Positions 25,395-32,672 of a stretch of 64,000 bases of DNA are shown here, piece by piece. The stretch is from positions 124,001 through 188,000 of the forward strand of contig OY781093.1 of the NCBI GenBank assembly GCA_963676355.1, read 5' to 3'. Positions within the stretch are counted from its first letter, which is position 1. Every line of letters begins with the position of its first letter. The notes beneath the pieces are model-generated. The model made no database searches and was not told where the DNA came from. It was given only the letters and a program-made list of their open reading frames with translations. The DNA comes from JAGLOK01 sp963676355. GTDB taxonomy: Bacteria > Bacillota > Clostridia > Christensenellales > UMGS416. Made by a program: the position numbers and the translations under genes.

Positions 25395-26501
25395 ATGAAA
25401 AAATGGCTGATAACTATAGCTTTGATATTTACAGCAGCTATTGTGTTTGCAGCCTGTCAAGGAGGCAATGATATGACTGACACACAAAAGACAGCAGAAA
25501 AAGCAATTGGTAGTACAAGTGAAATCGTGAAAATAGACAAGGATAATTTAAGTGAAATATGGCTTGCAGGAGGATGCTTTTGGGGCATAGAAGAGTATTT
25601 TCAGAGGATTGATGGAGTGTACGACGTTGTAAGCGGTTATGCAAACGGGAATACAGAAGACCCCTCATATCAAGATGTCATAAGAGGTTCCGGGCACGCT
25701 GAAACAGTTCACATACAATACGATCCTGATGTTATTGACTTAGATACTCTCTTGGGTTATTACTTTAGAGTAATTGAACCTACCATATTAAATCGACAAG
25801 GCAACGATGTAGGTGTCCAATACAGAACAGGCATCTATTACAGCAACGAAGAAGACTTGCCTGTAATTGAAGAAGTCATAAAACGCGAGCAGGAAAAGCA
25901 TGAAGATCCAATTGTAACCGAGGTTGCGGCACTTGATAATTTTTATGTGGCAGAAGAATACCATCAGGATTATCTGCAAAAAAATCCAAATGGATATTGT
26001 CATGTGGATTTCGGTGTTTTAGATGAAGGTCCGGAAATTAAAGTGAATCCTGCAAACTACTCAAAGCCCAGCGATGATGTTTTGCGTGAAACTCTGACGG
26101 ATGCGCAATATCGCGTAACTCAGCTAAACGAAACGGAGCGCGCTTTTTCAAACGAGTATTTTGACAACCATGAACCAGGACTCTATGTGGATGTTGTGAC
26201 AGGAGAACCTCTTTTTACCTCCACTGATAAATATGACTCAGGGTGTGGATGGCCAAGTTTTGTTAAGCCCATTGACCCAGATGTCATTGTAGAACACAAA
26301 GATACGAGCTTTAATATGGTGCGCATTGAAGTTCGCAGCCGCGTAGCAGACTCCCATCTTGGACATGTCTTTAATGATGGACCAGCCGACCGCGGTGGCT
26401 TGCGCTATTGTATCAACTCAGCTTCTATTAAATTCATTCATCTAGACGATATGGATGAAGCAGGCTATGGAAAATTTATTCCGCTTATTGAAGTAGAATA
26501 G
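25395..26501 (+). CDS. msrAB: Peptide methionine sulfoxide reductase MsrA-MsrB fusion lipoprotein
   Basis: The product is 368 residues. The signal ends in VFAAC (Cys21), predicting lipid anchoring outside the cell. The MsrA domain has the catalytic motif GGCFWGIEE (Cys61). The MsrB domain has YDSGCGWPSF, DSHLGHVFNDGP and the catalytic RYCINSASI (Cys339), and lacks the usual zinc-binding CxxC pairs. Together they reduce the S and R forms of methionine sulfoxide. The MsrA-then-MsrB order is the common one. Regeneration is probably through the adjacent TlpA-like protein and CcdA. A strong terminator follows. Confidence 0.95.
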   Translation: MKKWLITIALIFTAAIVFAACQGGNDMTDTQKTAEKAIGSTSEIVKIDKDNLSEIWLAGGCFWGIEEYFQRIDGVYDVVSGYANGNTEDPSYQDVIRGSGHAETVHIQYDPDVIDLDTLLGYYFRVIEPTILNRQGNDVGVQYRTGIYYSNEEDLPVIEEVIKREQEKHEDPIVTEVAALDNFYVAEEYHQDYLQKNPNGYCHVDFGVLDEGPEIKVNPANYSKPSDDVLRETLTDAQYRVTQLNETERAFSNEYFDNHEPGLYVDVVTGEPLFTSTDKYDSGCGWPSFVKPIDPDVIVEHKDTSFNMVRIEVRSRVADSHLGHVFNDGPADRGGLRYCINSASIKFIHLDDMDEAGYGKFIPLIEVE

Positions 26502-26514
26502 ACCATTTATATGC

Positions 26515-26543
26515 AACGGCGGCATAAAAGCCGCCGTTTTATT
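26515..26543 (+). terminator. Rho-independent terminator after msrAB
   Basis: AACGGCGGC (26515-26523) pairs with GCCGCCGTT (26530-26538), followed by TTATTTT. Confidence 0.85.
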
Positions 26544-26557
26544 TTACACATATCGCC

Positions 26558-26586
26558 TTGAAGGGCATCAATTGCAGTAGTATAAT
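26558..26586 (+). promoter_or_regulatory. Sigma-A promoter of the rubredoxin-like gene
   Basis: TTGAAG (26558-26563) is 17 bases from TATAAT (26581-26586), 31 bases before the ATG at 26618. Confidence 0.7.
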
Positions 26587-26617
26587 TGAATAAATAACAG
26601 AGAAAGGAATTTATACT

Positions 26618-26953
26618 ATGAAAAAATTATTTAAATGCGGCGCATGTGGATTCGTTTATGAAGGCGATGAAGCTCCAGACAAATGTCCAAAATGTGGCGC
26701 ACCCAAAGAGCAATTTTCTGAACTCGATAAAGAAGCCTCAGCAAAAGTATATTCTTCAGACAGAACCAATGACATACACATGGAGATTATAACTTTAGCT
26801 GGCAAAATCAAAGAACTAGCAGAAGAAGGAATAAAGATAAATCTTGATCCTCCTTGCGTTGCAGTCTTTGAAAACGCAAAGGATGAAGCATGGACTATGA
26901 AGCAACGCTCAAAAGCGGAGCTTGCTGGGCACGTTGGCAAAGGAAAGTGGTAA
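26618..26953 (+). CDS. Rubredoxin-like zinc/iron ribbon protein with C-terminal helical domain
   Basis: The product is 111 residues. The N-terminal 35 residues form a rubredoxin-like fold: FKCGACGFVYEGDEAPDKCPKCGAPKE (two CxxC knuckles; the second is CPKCG as in rubrerythrin tails). The remaining 75 residues are helical and of no family I recognise. Small rubredoxin-like proteins pass electrons to rubrerythrins or peroxide reductases in anaerobes. It has its own promoter and a hairpin after it, so it is probably monocistronic, next to the MsrAB oxidative repair genes. Confidence 0.75.
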   Translation: MKKLFKCGACGFVYEGDEAPDKCPKCGAPKEQFSELDKEASAKVYSSDRTNDIHMEIITLAGKIKELAEEGIKINLDPPCVAVFENAKDEAWTMKQRSKAELAGHVGKGKW

Positions 26954-26967
26954 ACTAAAATTTATTT

Positions 26968-26997
26968 GCGGGTGCATTTTATTGTGCCCGCTTATAT
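26968..26997 (+). terminator. Probable terminator after the rubredoxin-like gene
   Basis: GCGGGTGCA (26968-26976) pairs with TGTGCCCGC (26983-26991) with two wobble pairs. The following TTATATT is a weak T tract, so read-through into the ZIP gene is possible. Confidence 0.5.
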
Positions 26998-27015
26998 TAT
27001 ATTAAGGAGCAGATA

Positions 27016-27825
27016 ATGGTAGATTTTTTCATAGGTTTATCGCCTGTAATGCAAGCATTTTTTGCCACGTTGTTTACATGGCTTGTTACAGCATTGGGCG
27101 CAGCTCTTGTGTTCTTCTTCAAGAGAATAAACAAAAAAGTGCTGGATGGCATGCTTGGGTTTGCAAGCGGCGTCATGATTGCCGCAAGCTTTTTCTCGCT
27201 GTTGGCACCAGCCGTTGAAATGTCTGAAATGAATGGTCAGACCGCATGGATTGTTGTAGGCATTGGTTTTTTTGCTGGATGCCTGTTCTTATTTCTTGCC
27301 GACAAGATTTTACCCCACATGCACATAAACAACGATGGACCTCACAAGGAAGGCTTAAGTACAAATTGGCGCAAAAGTATTTTGCTGGTTACAGCAATTA
27401 CACTTCATAACATACCTGAAGGTTTGGCGGTTGGTGTAGCCTTTGGTGCGATAGCATCCGGTTCGCCTGGCGCAAGCCTTGCAGGAGCTACGGCACTGGC
27501 TGTAGGAATCGGAATTCAAAACTTCCCTGAAGGCGCAGCTGTTTCTGTACCATTGAGAAGGGAAGGCATGTCTCGCGGGAAAAGTTTTTTCTGGGGACAA
27601 CTTTCAGGCATGGTGGAGCCTATCGCCGGCGTTTTGGGAGCTGTTGCGGTAATTCTTTTTCAACCAATGCTCCCCTATGCACTCGCGTTTGCAGCGGGCG
27701 CTATGATTTATGTCGTAGCAGAAGAACTTATTCCAGAAGCTCATGCGGGACACTCGGATATTGCAACTATGGGTGTTGTGTTTGGCTTTTTGATTATGAT
27801 GATGCTGGACGTAGGCTTAGGATAA
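27016..27825 (+). CDS. ZIP family metal transporter
   Basis: The product is 269 residues with eight predicted membrane helices. The two metal-site helices are unmistakable: HNIPEGLAVGVAFG (helix IV) and NFPEGAAVSVPLRREG (helix V), followed by GQLSGMVEP. This is the GufA/ZupT-like branch of ZIP carriers, which import Zn2+, Fe2+ or Mn2+. The first helix of the dyad has the usual His, while the second has Asn where some relatives have His. No metal regulator or binding box is visible. AAGGAG is the ribosome site. Confidence 0.9.
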   Translation: MVDFFIGLSPVMQAFFATLFTWLVTALGAALVFFFKRINKKVLDGMLGFASGVMIAASFFSLLAPAVEMSEMNGQTAWIVVGIGFFAGCLFLFLADKILPHMHINNDGPHKEGLSTNWRKSILLVTAITLHNIPEGLAVGVAFGAIASGSPGASLAGATALAVGIGIQNFPEGAAVSVPLRREGMSRGKSFFWGQLSGMVEPIAGVLGAVAVILFQPMLPYALAFAAGAMIYVVAEELIPEAHAGHSDIATMGVVFGFLIMMMLDVGLG

Positions 27826-27849
27826 ACTAATTCATATATAGGAGGCAAA

Positions 27850-28893
27850 ATGGGCTTTAAGCAATTAAACCCTGCAGCATGCAGGACATATCTTATTACA
27901 GATGAAAGTGGCAATGCAGTTCTTATTGATCCTGTCATTGACCATGTGAGCGATTATCTTAAGATGTTAAAAGAAGAAAACCTGACATTGACACATGTCG
28001 TAGACACTCATACGCATGCAGACCATATTTCAGGCGGATCGTCCATGCGTGATGTTACTGACTGCGAATATGTAATGCATGAATTAGCGCCGGCAAAATG
28101 TGTAACAAAACGCGTTAAAGACGGCGATGAGCTTATTCTTGCGGGTCAAAAGGCAATAGTTATAGAAACTCCAGGGCACACAAGAGATTCCATTTCGCTT
28201 TTATTTGAAGATAAGTTTTTAACAGGCGACTTTCTTTTCCTAGACGATGCAGGTGCTGGACGCGATGATCTCCCCGGAGGAGATGCTTCCTCTCACTGGA
28301 AAAGCCTCCAAAAACTTCAAAGTATATCCGGTGATGTGATGATATACCCTGCACATGAATATAGGCAGAGAAAACCCTCCACACTTGAAAACCAAAGAAA
28401 AACCAATCCTCATCTCAGAAATATGAGCGAGGATGAATTTACCTCATACATAAATGATCTAAAATTGGGGCCTGCCGATTGGATGAAGGATGTGCTTAAG
28501 GCAAACTATAAATGCGCAACTGATCCAAACTCTGCATGGATACCCACCGATGTTCCTGCTTGTGAGATAAAGGGAACGCTAAACCCCAATGCAGAAAACA
28601 TTGAGGTGCATTATGTAGGCTATGAAAATCTTGATTCAGACGCAATTCTTTTGGATGTGCGGGAGCCAGATGAACTTACCGGACCACTGGGAAGCCTAGA
28701 AGGTGCAAAAAATATACCTGTAGGAGAGCTTACACACAGGCTTTCAGAACTTGATAAATATAAAAATGAAAAGATTGTCACTGTGTGTCGCTCAGGAGCA
28801 CGCGCAACCACTGCAGCCCAGATACTCACAACTGCAGGGTTTACTAATGTAGCGGTGCTGGATGGCGGCATGATTGGTGTAAAAGGATCTTAA
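27850..28893 (+). CDS. MBL-fold hydrolase fused to rhodanese (persulfide dioxygenase-rhodanese type)
   Basis: The product is 347 residues. The MBL domain (1 to about 240) has HTHADH (His54, His56, Asp58, His59), ETPGHTRDS and FLTGDFLFLDDAGAGRDDL, close to ETHE1-type persulfide dioxygenases. A rhodanese domain (about 255-347) has ILLDVREPDE and the active-site loop VCRSGARATT with Cys313. Such fusions oxidise glutathione or small-thiol persulfides to sulfite and exchange sulfane sulfur. An oxygen-dependent reaction in a probable anaerobe is unusual, and a detoxification role is inferred. It overlaps the next gene by one base. Confidence 0.85.
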   Translation: MGFKQLNPAACRTYLITDESGNAVLIDPVIDHVSDYLKMLKEENLTLTHVVDTHTHADHISGGSSMRDVTDCEYVMHELAPAKCVTKRVKDGDELILAGQKAIVIETPGHTRDSISLLFEDKFLTGDFLFLDDAGAGRDDLPGGDASSHWKSLQKLQSISGDVMIYPAHEYRQRKPSTLENQRKTNPHLRNMSEDEFTSYINDLKLGPADWMKDVLKANYKCATDPNSAWIPTDVPACEIKGTLNPNAENIEVHYVGYENLDSDAILLDVREPDELTGPLGSLEGAKNIPVGELTHRLSELDKYKNEKIVTVCRSGARATTAAQILTTAGFTNVAVLDGGMIGVKGS

Positions 28894-29417
28894 TGAAAAA
28901 AGGCTATATACAAATATACACTGGAAACGGGAAGGGCAAAACAACAGCCGCAATGGGTCTTGCTTTGCGAGCGGCTGGACACGGCTTTACAATAAAAATA
29001 GTTCAGTTTTTAAAAGGCGGTATTTCTGGCGAACTTGAATCCATAAAAAAGCTGGACACTGTTGAAGTTTTTAGGGTAACAGATGCCGATAAATACATAT
29101 GGAATCTGACTCCCGAGCAAAAAAGCGACATGCAAAGTCGTTCAAAGGAAATGCTAAATAAAGCTTTAATATGGTTTAGTGAAGAAATTGACATCCTGAT
29201 ACTGGATGAAATCATGGCAGCGCTCCAATATGATATCGTCTCATTGACTGATGTCATTGATTTATTGGACGCAAAACCCGAAGGAACGGAAATAATCTTG
29301 ACCGGTAGAAATGTTCCGGATGAACTCGCTAATCGCGCCCATCTTATAAGCGAAGTTAAAGACATCAAGCATTATTTTGATGACGGCGTTCCAGCAAGAA
29401 AAGGAATAGAATTTTAA
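28893..29417 (+). CDS. cobO: Corrinoid adenosyltransferase (BtuR/CobO type)
   Basis: The product is 174 residues. The start GYIQIYTGNGKGKTTAAMGLALRAAG is the P-loop region diagnostic of BtuR/CobO/CobA ATP:corrinoid adenosyltransferases, followed by VQFLKGG, a Walker B-like LILDEIMAAL and a C-terminal ILTGRNVPDELANRAHLISEV. The enzyme adenosylates cob(I)alamin or cobyrinic diamide to give coenzyme B12 forms. It is translationally coupled to the MBL-rhodanese gene by TAATG. No other cobalamin genes or B12 riboswitch are visible in the window. Confidence 0.92.
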   Translation: MKKGYIQIYTGNGKGKTTAAMGLALRAAGHGFTIKIVQFLKGGISGELESIKKLDTVEVFRVTDADKYIWNLTPEQKSDMQSRSKEMLNKALIWFSEEIDILILDEIMAALQYDIVSLTDVIDLLDAKPEGTEIILTGRNVPDELANRAHLISEVKDIKHYFDDGVPARKGIEF

Positions 29418-29438
29418 AGATATAATTAAATTAATTTT

Positions 29439-29471
29439 AGCACCTCACCAATCCTTTTGAGGTGCTTTTTA
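29439..29471 (+). terminator. Rho-independent terminator after the adenosyltransferase gene
   Basis: AGCACCTC (29439-29446) pairs with GAGGTGCT (29459-29466), followed by TTTTT. Confidence 0.85.
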
Positions 29472-29525
29472 AACCCTTATTTATCACTAACTAATAGAAT
29501 ATTTATATAAATTCGTTTCAACATA

Positions 29526-29561
29526 TTGACATAATCATTAATTTATGTTACATTTATGTTA
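29526..29561 (+). promoter_or_regulatory. Promoter with tandem repeat over the -10 of the lysozyme-like gene
   Basis: TTGACA (29526-29531) is 17 bases from TACATT (29549-29554). The 10-base unit ATTTATGTTA occurs twice (29541-29550 and 29552-29561) across the -10, so a regulator could bind there. Confidence 0.6.
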
Positions 29562-29588
29562 AATAAATAGTACAAATGTGTTTATGAT

Positions 29589-30416
29589 ATGCTACAGATA
29601 AATTACTACAAATTTACATTATGCGCAGTACTATGTCAGTTGATAATTGCAGCTGCCTCTGTTGGCAGTTACAATATTCCTGCAGAATACACTTGTGATA
29701 GCAACGAATGTGTCTTTGGAGCACTTAACCAAACAGTAAAAGAAGAGCTTCATATCGTAGAATATACAAAAAACCTCGGACACAATACAACAGAAGAATC
29801 CATCAGCATAGTATTACAACATGACGAAATGATAAAAGAGGCAAGCAAAAAATATAATGTACCTAGGCAAATGATTCAAGCAGTGCTTTTTAAAGAGTTA
29901 AGAATGATTGACTTTAGGGATGACATCTCAGACAAGTTTGTAGACAATTGTTTCATCATTAATAGAAATCTGTCGGAATCCCAAAGCATAGACTTCGTGG
30001 AAAAATTTATAATCCATGTAACTGATACAACAGGCTCTTCCACAGGAATAGGGCAAATATTCCCAGAGACTGCAATTAAAGCACACAATTGGTATATGGA
30101 AAACTATAAAAACTCAAACAAAAATAAACTAAATTATTATGACACGCGCCAGAGAGAAGACATATGGCGAGCGTTGCAAAATGATGAAACATGTATAGAC
30201 TACATGGCTTTAATTTTAAAATATGAAGCCGAGCATACTCTTAATGTAGATATCAATGACAATGAGGAAAAAGATCTGATAGAGATTTTCATAAAATATA
30301 ACGGTGCTTCATATTACGGATATGAAGTTCTTAAATATTACAAGCTTTTTTGTCAGTTAGAAACAGCAAACATCCAATCACCTGAATCTTCACACACAAA
30401 AACCTCTTTAGATTAA
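29589..30416 (+). CDS. Secreted lysozyme-like protein (transglycosylase SLT-like), function tentative
   Basis: The product is 275 residues. An N-terminal hydrophobic stretch (LCAVLCQLIIAAASVG) is a probable signal or anchor. The centre has MIKEASKKYNVPRQMIQAVLFKELR, where the Glu in KEL is placed like the catalytic Glu of SLT-type lytic transglycosylases, and SSTGIGQIFPETAIKA, which corresponds to their Gly-rich GLMQI motif. The C-terminal half is helical with no named family. It may cleave peptidoglycan. No ribosome site precedes the ATG. The stop lies inside the terminator palindrome. Confidence 0.55.
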   Translation: MLQINYYKFTLCAVLCQLIIAAASVGSYNIPAEYTCDSNECVFGALNQTVKEELHIVEYTKNLGHNTTEESISIVLQHDEMIKEASKKYNVPRQMIQAVLFKELRMIDFRDDISDKFVDNCFIINRNLSESQSIDFVEKFIIHVTDTTGSSTGIGQIFPETAIKAHNWYMENYKNSNKNKLNYYDTRQREDIWRALQNDETCIDYMALILKYEAEHTLNVDINDNEEKDLIEIFIKYNGASYYGYEVLKYYKLFCQLETANIQSPESSHTKTSLD

Positions 30417-30430
30417 TCTAAAGAGGTTTT
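30399..30430. terminator. Bidirectional terminator
   Basis: AAAACCTCTTTAGATT and its complement form a nearly loopless 32-base palindrome flanked by A and T runs. It serves the lysozyme-like gene and the convergent ABC operon. Confidence 0.9.
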
Positions 30431-30448
30431 CATTATACATTTTATTTT

Positions 30449-31246
30449 TTACAAGTCTGTTCTTTTGTTCAGCAAATTACCCGATATTAAAAACAATGTT
30501 CCAAACATTACCGTGTATAATCCGTAACCTAAGAACAAATATTTTCTTAATACCGTATAACTCATAAATTTATTCTGGTCCAGCACAATAGCATCTTTTA
30601 TAAACCCAGAAGATAAGACTCCGACTCCATAAATCATTTGGATAACTGTATATATACCAATATAAAATACAAGAGCCAACAACCAATTAAAATCTTTATT
30701 TGACAAAAGTGTTTTGGCAATTGTTATAGAAAATAGCGCCACCATTATACTTGTCATATACTGCATCATTATTAAAACAATCATCGGCATAAATTTCATC
30801 AGGGTAATTTTATCAGTGCCAGCCAGAATTTTAAGTCCCATTATCATCTGTCCCGATATCTCATTTAAAACTTCAGGCGCAATTTTATACAATGTATCGT
30901 AATTGATTTTTATTGCACAAGCTAAAAGTGTTGTCATTATTATAAACTCTATAAGTACAAACACTACTTTTGATCCTAAAACACTATATCCATTGTTTGG
31001 TGTCAAAAACAGCATATATCCGTTTTTCTTCTTGAAATCCGAAAAATAGTTTATCACCGCATCAAGGAACGGAAACATAATCCCCCCGACGATTAAAAGC
31101 ATGAAAGAAAGTAAGGACATAATATACCATCCACCTCCCAGCTTTAAGCCCACAAATACCATGAGTTCTAAAAAGAAGAACACAATCAATGTGGTAATCA
31201 GCATCCTCGTTCTTCTAAACAATTCATATTTCATTAAATTAAGCAT
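30449..31246 (-). CDS. ABC-2 type transporter permease (YtrA-type operon)
   Basis: The product is 265 residues from the ATG at 31246, supported by GGAGGTG seven bases upstream; the frame stays open to 31297. It has six hydrophobic segments and starts MKYELFRRTRMLI, the usual entry of ABC-2 permeases that pair with YtrB-like ATPases. There is no ATPase domain. It overlaps the ATPase gene by eight bases and is the last gene of the regulator-ATPase-permease operon. Substrate is unknown; such systems often answer cell-envelope antibiotics. Confidence 0.8.
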   Translation of the reverse strand: MLNLMKYELFRRTRMLITTLIVFFFLELMVFVGLKLGGGWYIMSLLSFMLLIVGGIMFPFLDAVINYFSDFKKKNGYMLFLTPNNGYSVLGSKVVFVLIEFIIMTTLLACAIKINYDTLYKIAPEVLNEISGQMIMGLKILAGTDKITLMKFMPMIVLIMMQYMTSIMVALFSITIAKTLLSNKDFNWLLALVFYIGIYTVIQMIYGVGVLSSGFIKDAIVLDQNKFMSYTVLRKYLFLGYGLYTVMFGTLFLISGNLLNKRTDL

Positions 31247-31937
31247 TCTTGAACACCTCCTTATATAAATCAACAATTGACTTTCCACTTTCCTCACGCA
31301 CTTTTTCGGACTCGCCGCTTAAAACAATCTCGCCTTTTTTTATAAAAATGACCTCATCCAAAATATTCTCCAACACATCAATCAAGTGGCTTGAAAGAAG
31401 CATGATATTTTTTTTATCCGCTTTTTGGATGATAGCGCTCATTATCTGATCGCGGGCTACAAGATCAATGCCATTTAACGGCTCATCCAGCATGAAAAGG
31501 CTTGCATCTCTTGCCATTGTCGCCGCCAGCTTAAGCTTTGCCGCCATACCGGAAGATAATGCATTTACTTTCATGTCCATATCAAGCCCCATGTGAGCTA
31601 TTAGTCTTTCATATTCCGATGAATTAAAATCATTGAAAAAATCTTTGTGAAATTCCCCTACTGTGGAAATTTTCATATATTCATAAAAATATGGCTCCGT
31701 CGGCATATATGCTATTTCAGACTTTTGTTTATAGGTGAGTTGTTCTCCTTTTATTAATATCTCGCCTGTATTCTTGTGCAAAAGTCCGGCTGTTAGTTTC
31801 ATAAATGTAGATTTCCCACTTCCGTTAGGACCGAGCAATCCATATATTTTTCCCTTTTTCAAAGTTATGTCGACGCTGTTAACGGCTTTTATTGAGCCAA
31901 ATTTTTTGCACAGCTTTTCTGTTTTTAAAAACTCCAT
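31239..31937 (-). CDS. ABC transporter ATP-binding protein (YtrB type)
   Basis: The product is 232 residues. Walker A is LLGPNGSGKST, signature LSSGMAAKLKLA, Walker B LFMLDEPLNGID and the H-loop LLSSHL. The SSGM variant of the signature is common in ABC-2 ATPases of antibiotic-response and lantibiotic immunity operons. It lies between a YtrA-type GntR regulator (five bases apart) and the permease (overlapping). Confidence 0.92.
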   Translation of the reverse strand: MEFLKTEKLCKKFGSIKAVNSVDITLKKGKIYGLLGPNGSGKSTFMKLTAGLLHKNTGEILIKGEQLTYKQKSEIAYMPTEPYFYEYMKISTVGEFHKDFFNDFNSSEYERLIAHMGLDMDMKVNALSSGMAAKLKLAATMARDASLFMLDEPLNGIDLVARDQIMSAIIQKADKKNIMLLSSHLIDVLENILDEVIFIKKGEIVLSGESEKVREESGKSIVDLYKEVFKNA

Positions 31938-31942
31938 AATTC

Positions 31943-32290
31943 CTACCTCCTTTTTATCTGCTCTATCATTTCAGTTTCATCGTATCCGAGTTTTGCCATT
32001 TCTTCTTTAAAGTTTTCAATAATCTCTTTGGCCATTTCTAGTTTAATAATCTTTATGAGCTTCTCATTTTCTGTGGCGAATGTGCCTAAGCCACGTTTTG
32101 TGTAACATAATGACATCTGTTCCATCTCCCTATATATTCTTGCTGCAGTGTTTGGGTTAATGTTGTATTCCACCGCCAGTTCTCTGGTGGAAGGCAGTTT
32201 GCTGCCCGGTGTAATTTTGCCGGTCACCAGCCGCCTTTTGATATCATCTATAACCTGCAGGTATATTGGTATACGGCTGTTAAACTCCAT
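31943..32290 (-). CDS. GntR-family regulator, YtrA subfamily
   Basis: The product is 115 residues from the ATG at 32290, with GGGAGGACA upstream; longer readings lack support. The winged helix is of YtrA type: PIYLQVIDDIKRRLVTGKITPGSKLPSTRELAVEY, then NPNTAARIYREME and LGTF. A short C-terminal tail without a large ligand domain is the YtrA hallmark. It heads an operon with an ABC ATPase and permease and is expected to autorepress through the dyad at 32304-32317. YtrA in Bacillus subtilis responds to cell-wall antibiotics such as ramoplanin. Confidence 0.9.
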   Translation of the reverse strand: MEFNSRIPIYLQVIDDIKRRLVTGKITPGSKLPSTRELAVEYNINPNTAARIYREMEQMSLCYTKRGLGTFATENEKLIKIIKLEMAKEIIENFKEEMAKLGYDETEMIEQIKRR

Positions 32291-32303
32291 ATTGTCCTCC
32301 CTT

Positions 32304-32349
32304 ACTAGTGTACTAGTTGCATAATACACTATGACTTTAAATGTGTCAA
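32304..32349 (-). promoter_or_regulatory. Promoter and operator of the YtrA-type ABC operon
   Basis: On the minus strand TTGACA (344-349 of the 32.0 kb block) is 17 bases from TATTAT (321-326). Just downstream lies the dyad ACTAGTACACTAGT (304-317), at or after the transcript start, matching the placement of a YtrA operator. Confidence 0.85.
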
Positions 32350-32672
32350 GCCTTTTTGTAAAAATTTTTAATGCTAAATCCAATAATAATTTGAAAGATA
32401 TGATTTTAACAAAAGCTTCAAATCAAAATAAATATAGTCAAAATGTTCTGAAACGCTGTAAATAATGCATCATCTGTATTTAATCCATTTTTCGTAGCAT
32501 TCGACAAAAAGCCTGTTTTTCTTCTTTAAACGTTATATTTACTACCATAAATACCTTTAATATAGAGCAAATTACATAAAATCGCCTACCAATTTACTTT
32601 TCTTAGTATAAGGACTATCATTATTATATTAATAGTGTATAATAACCTAGGAAATTAAGTAAAAGGATAATT
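32350..32672 (+). other. Intergenic region between the divergent YtrA operon and typA
   Basis: This stretch is AT-rich and has no coding frame I can support. A TATAAT at 32638-32643 could be the typA -10, but no -35 matches it. No repeats or RNA structures stand out. Confidence 0.4.

Noticed and set aside
31247..31297. Longer N terminus of the ABC-2 permease
   Set aside because: The extension is basic, runs deeper into the ATPase gene, and lacks a ribosome site, whereas GGAGGTG precedes the ATG at 31246.
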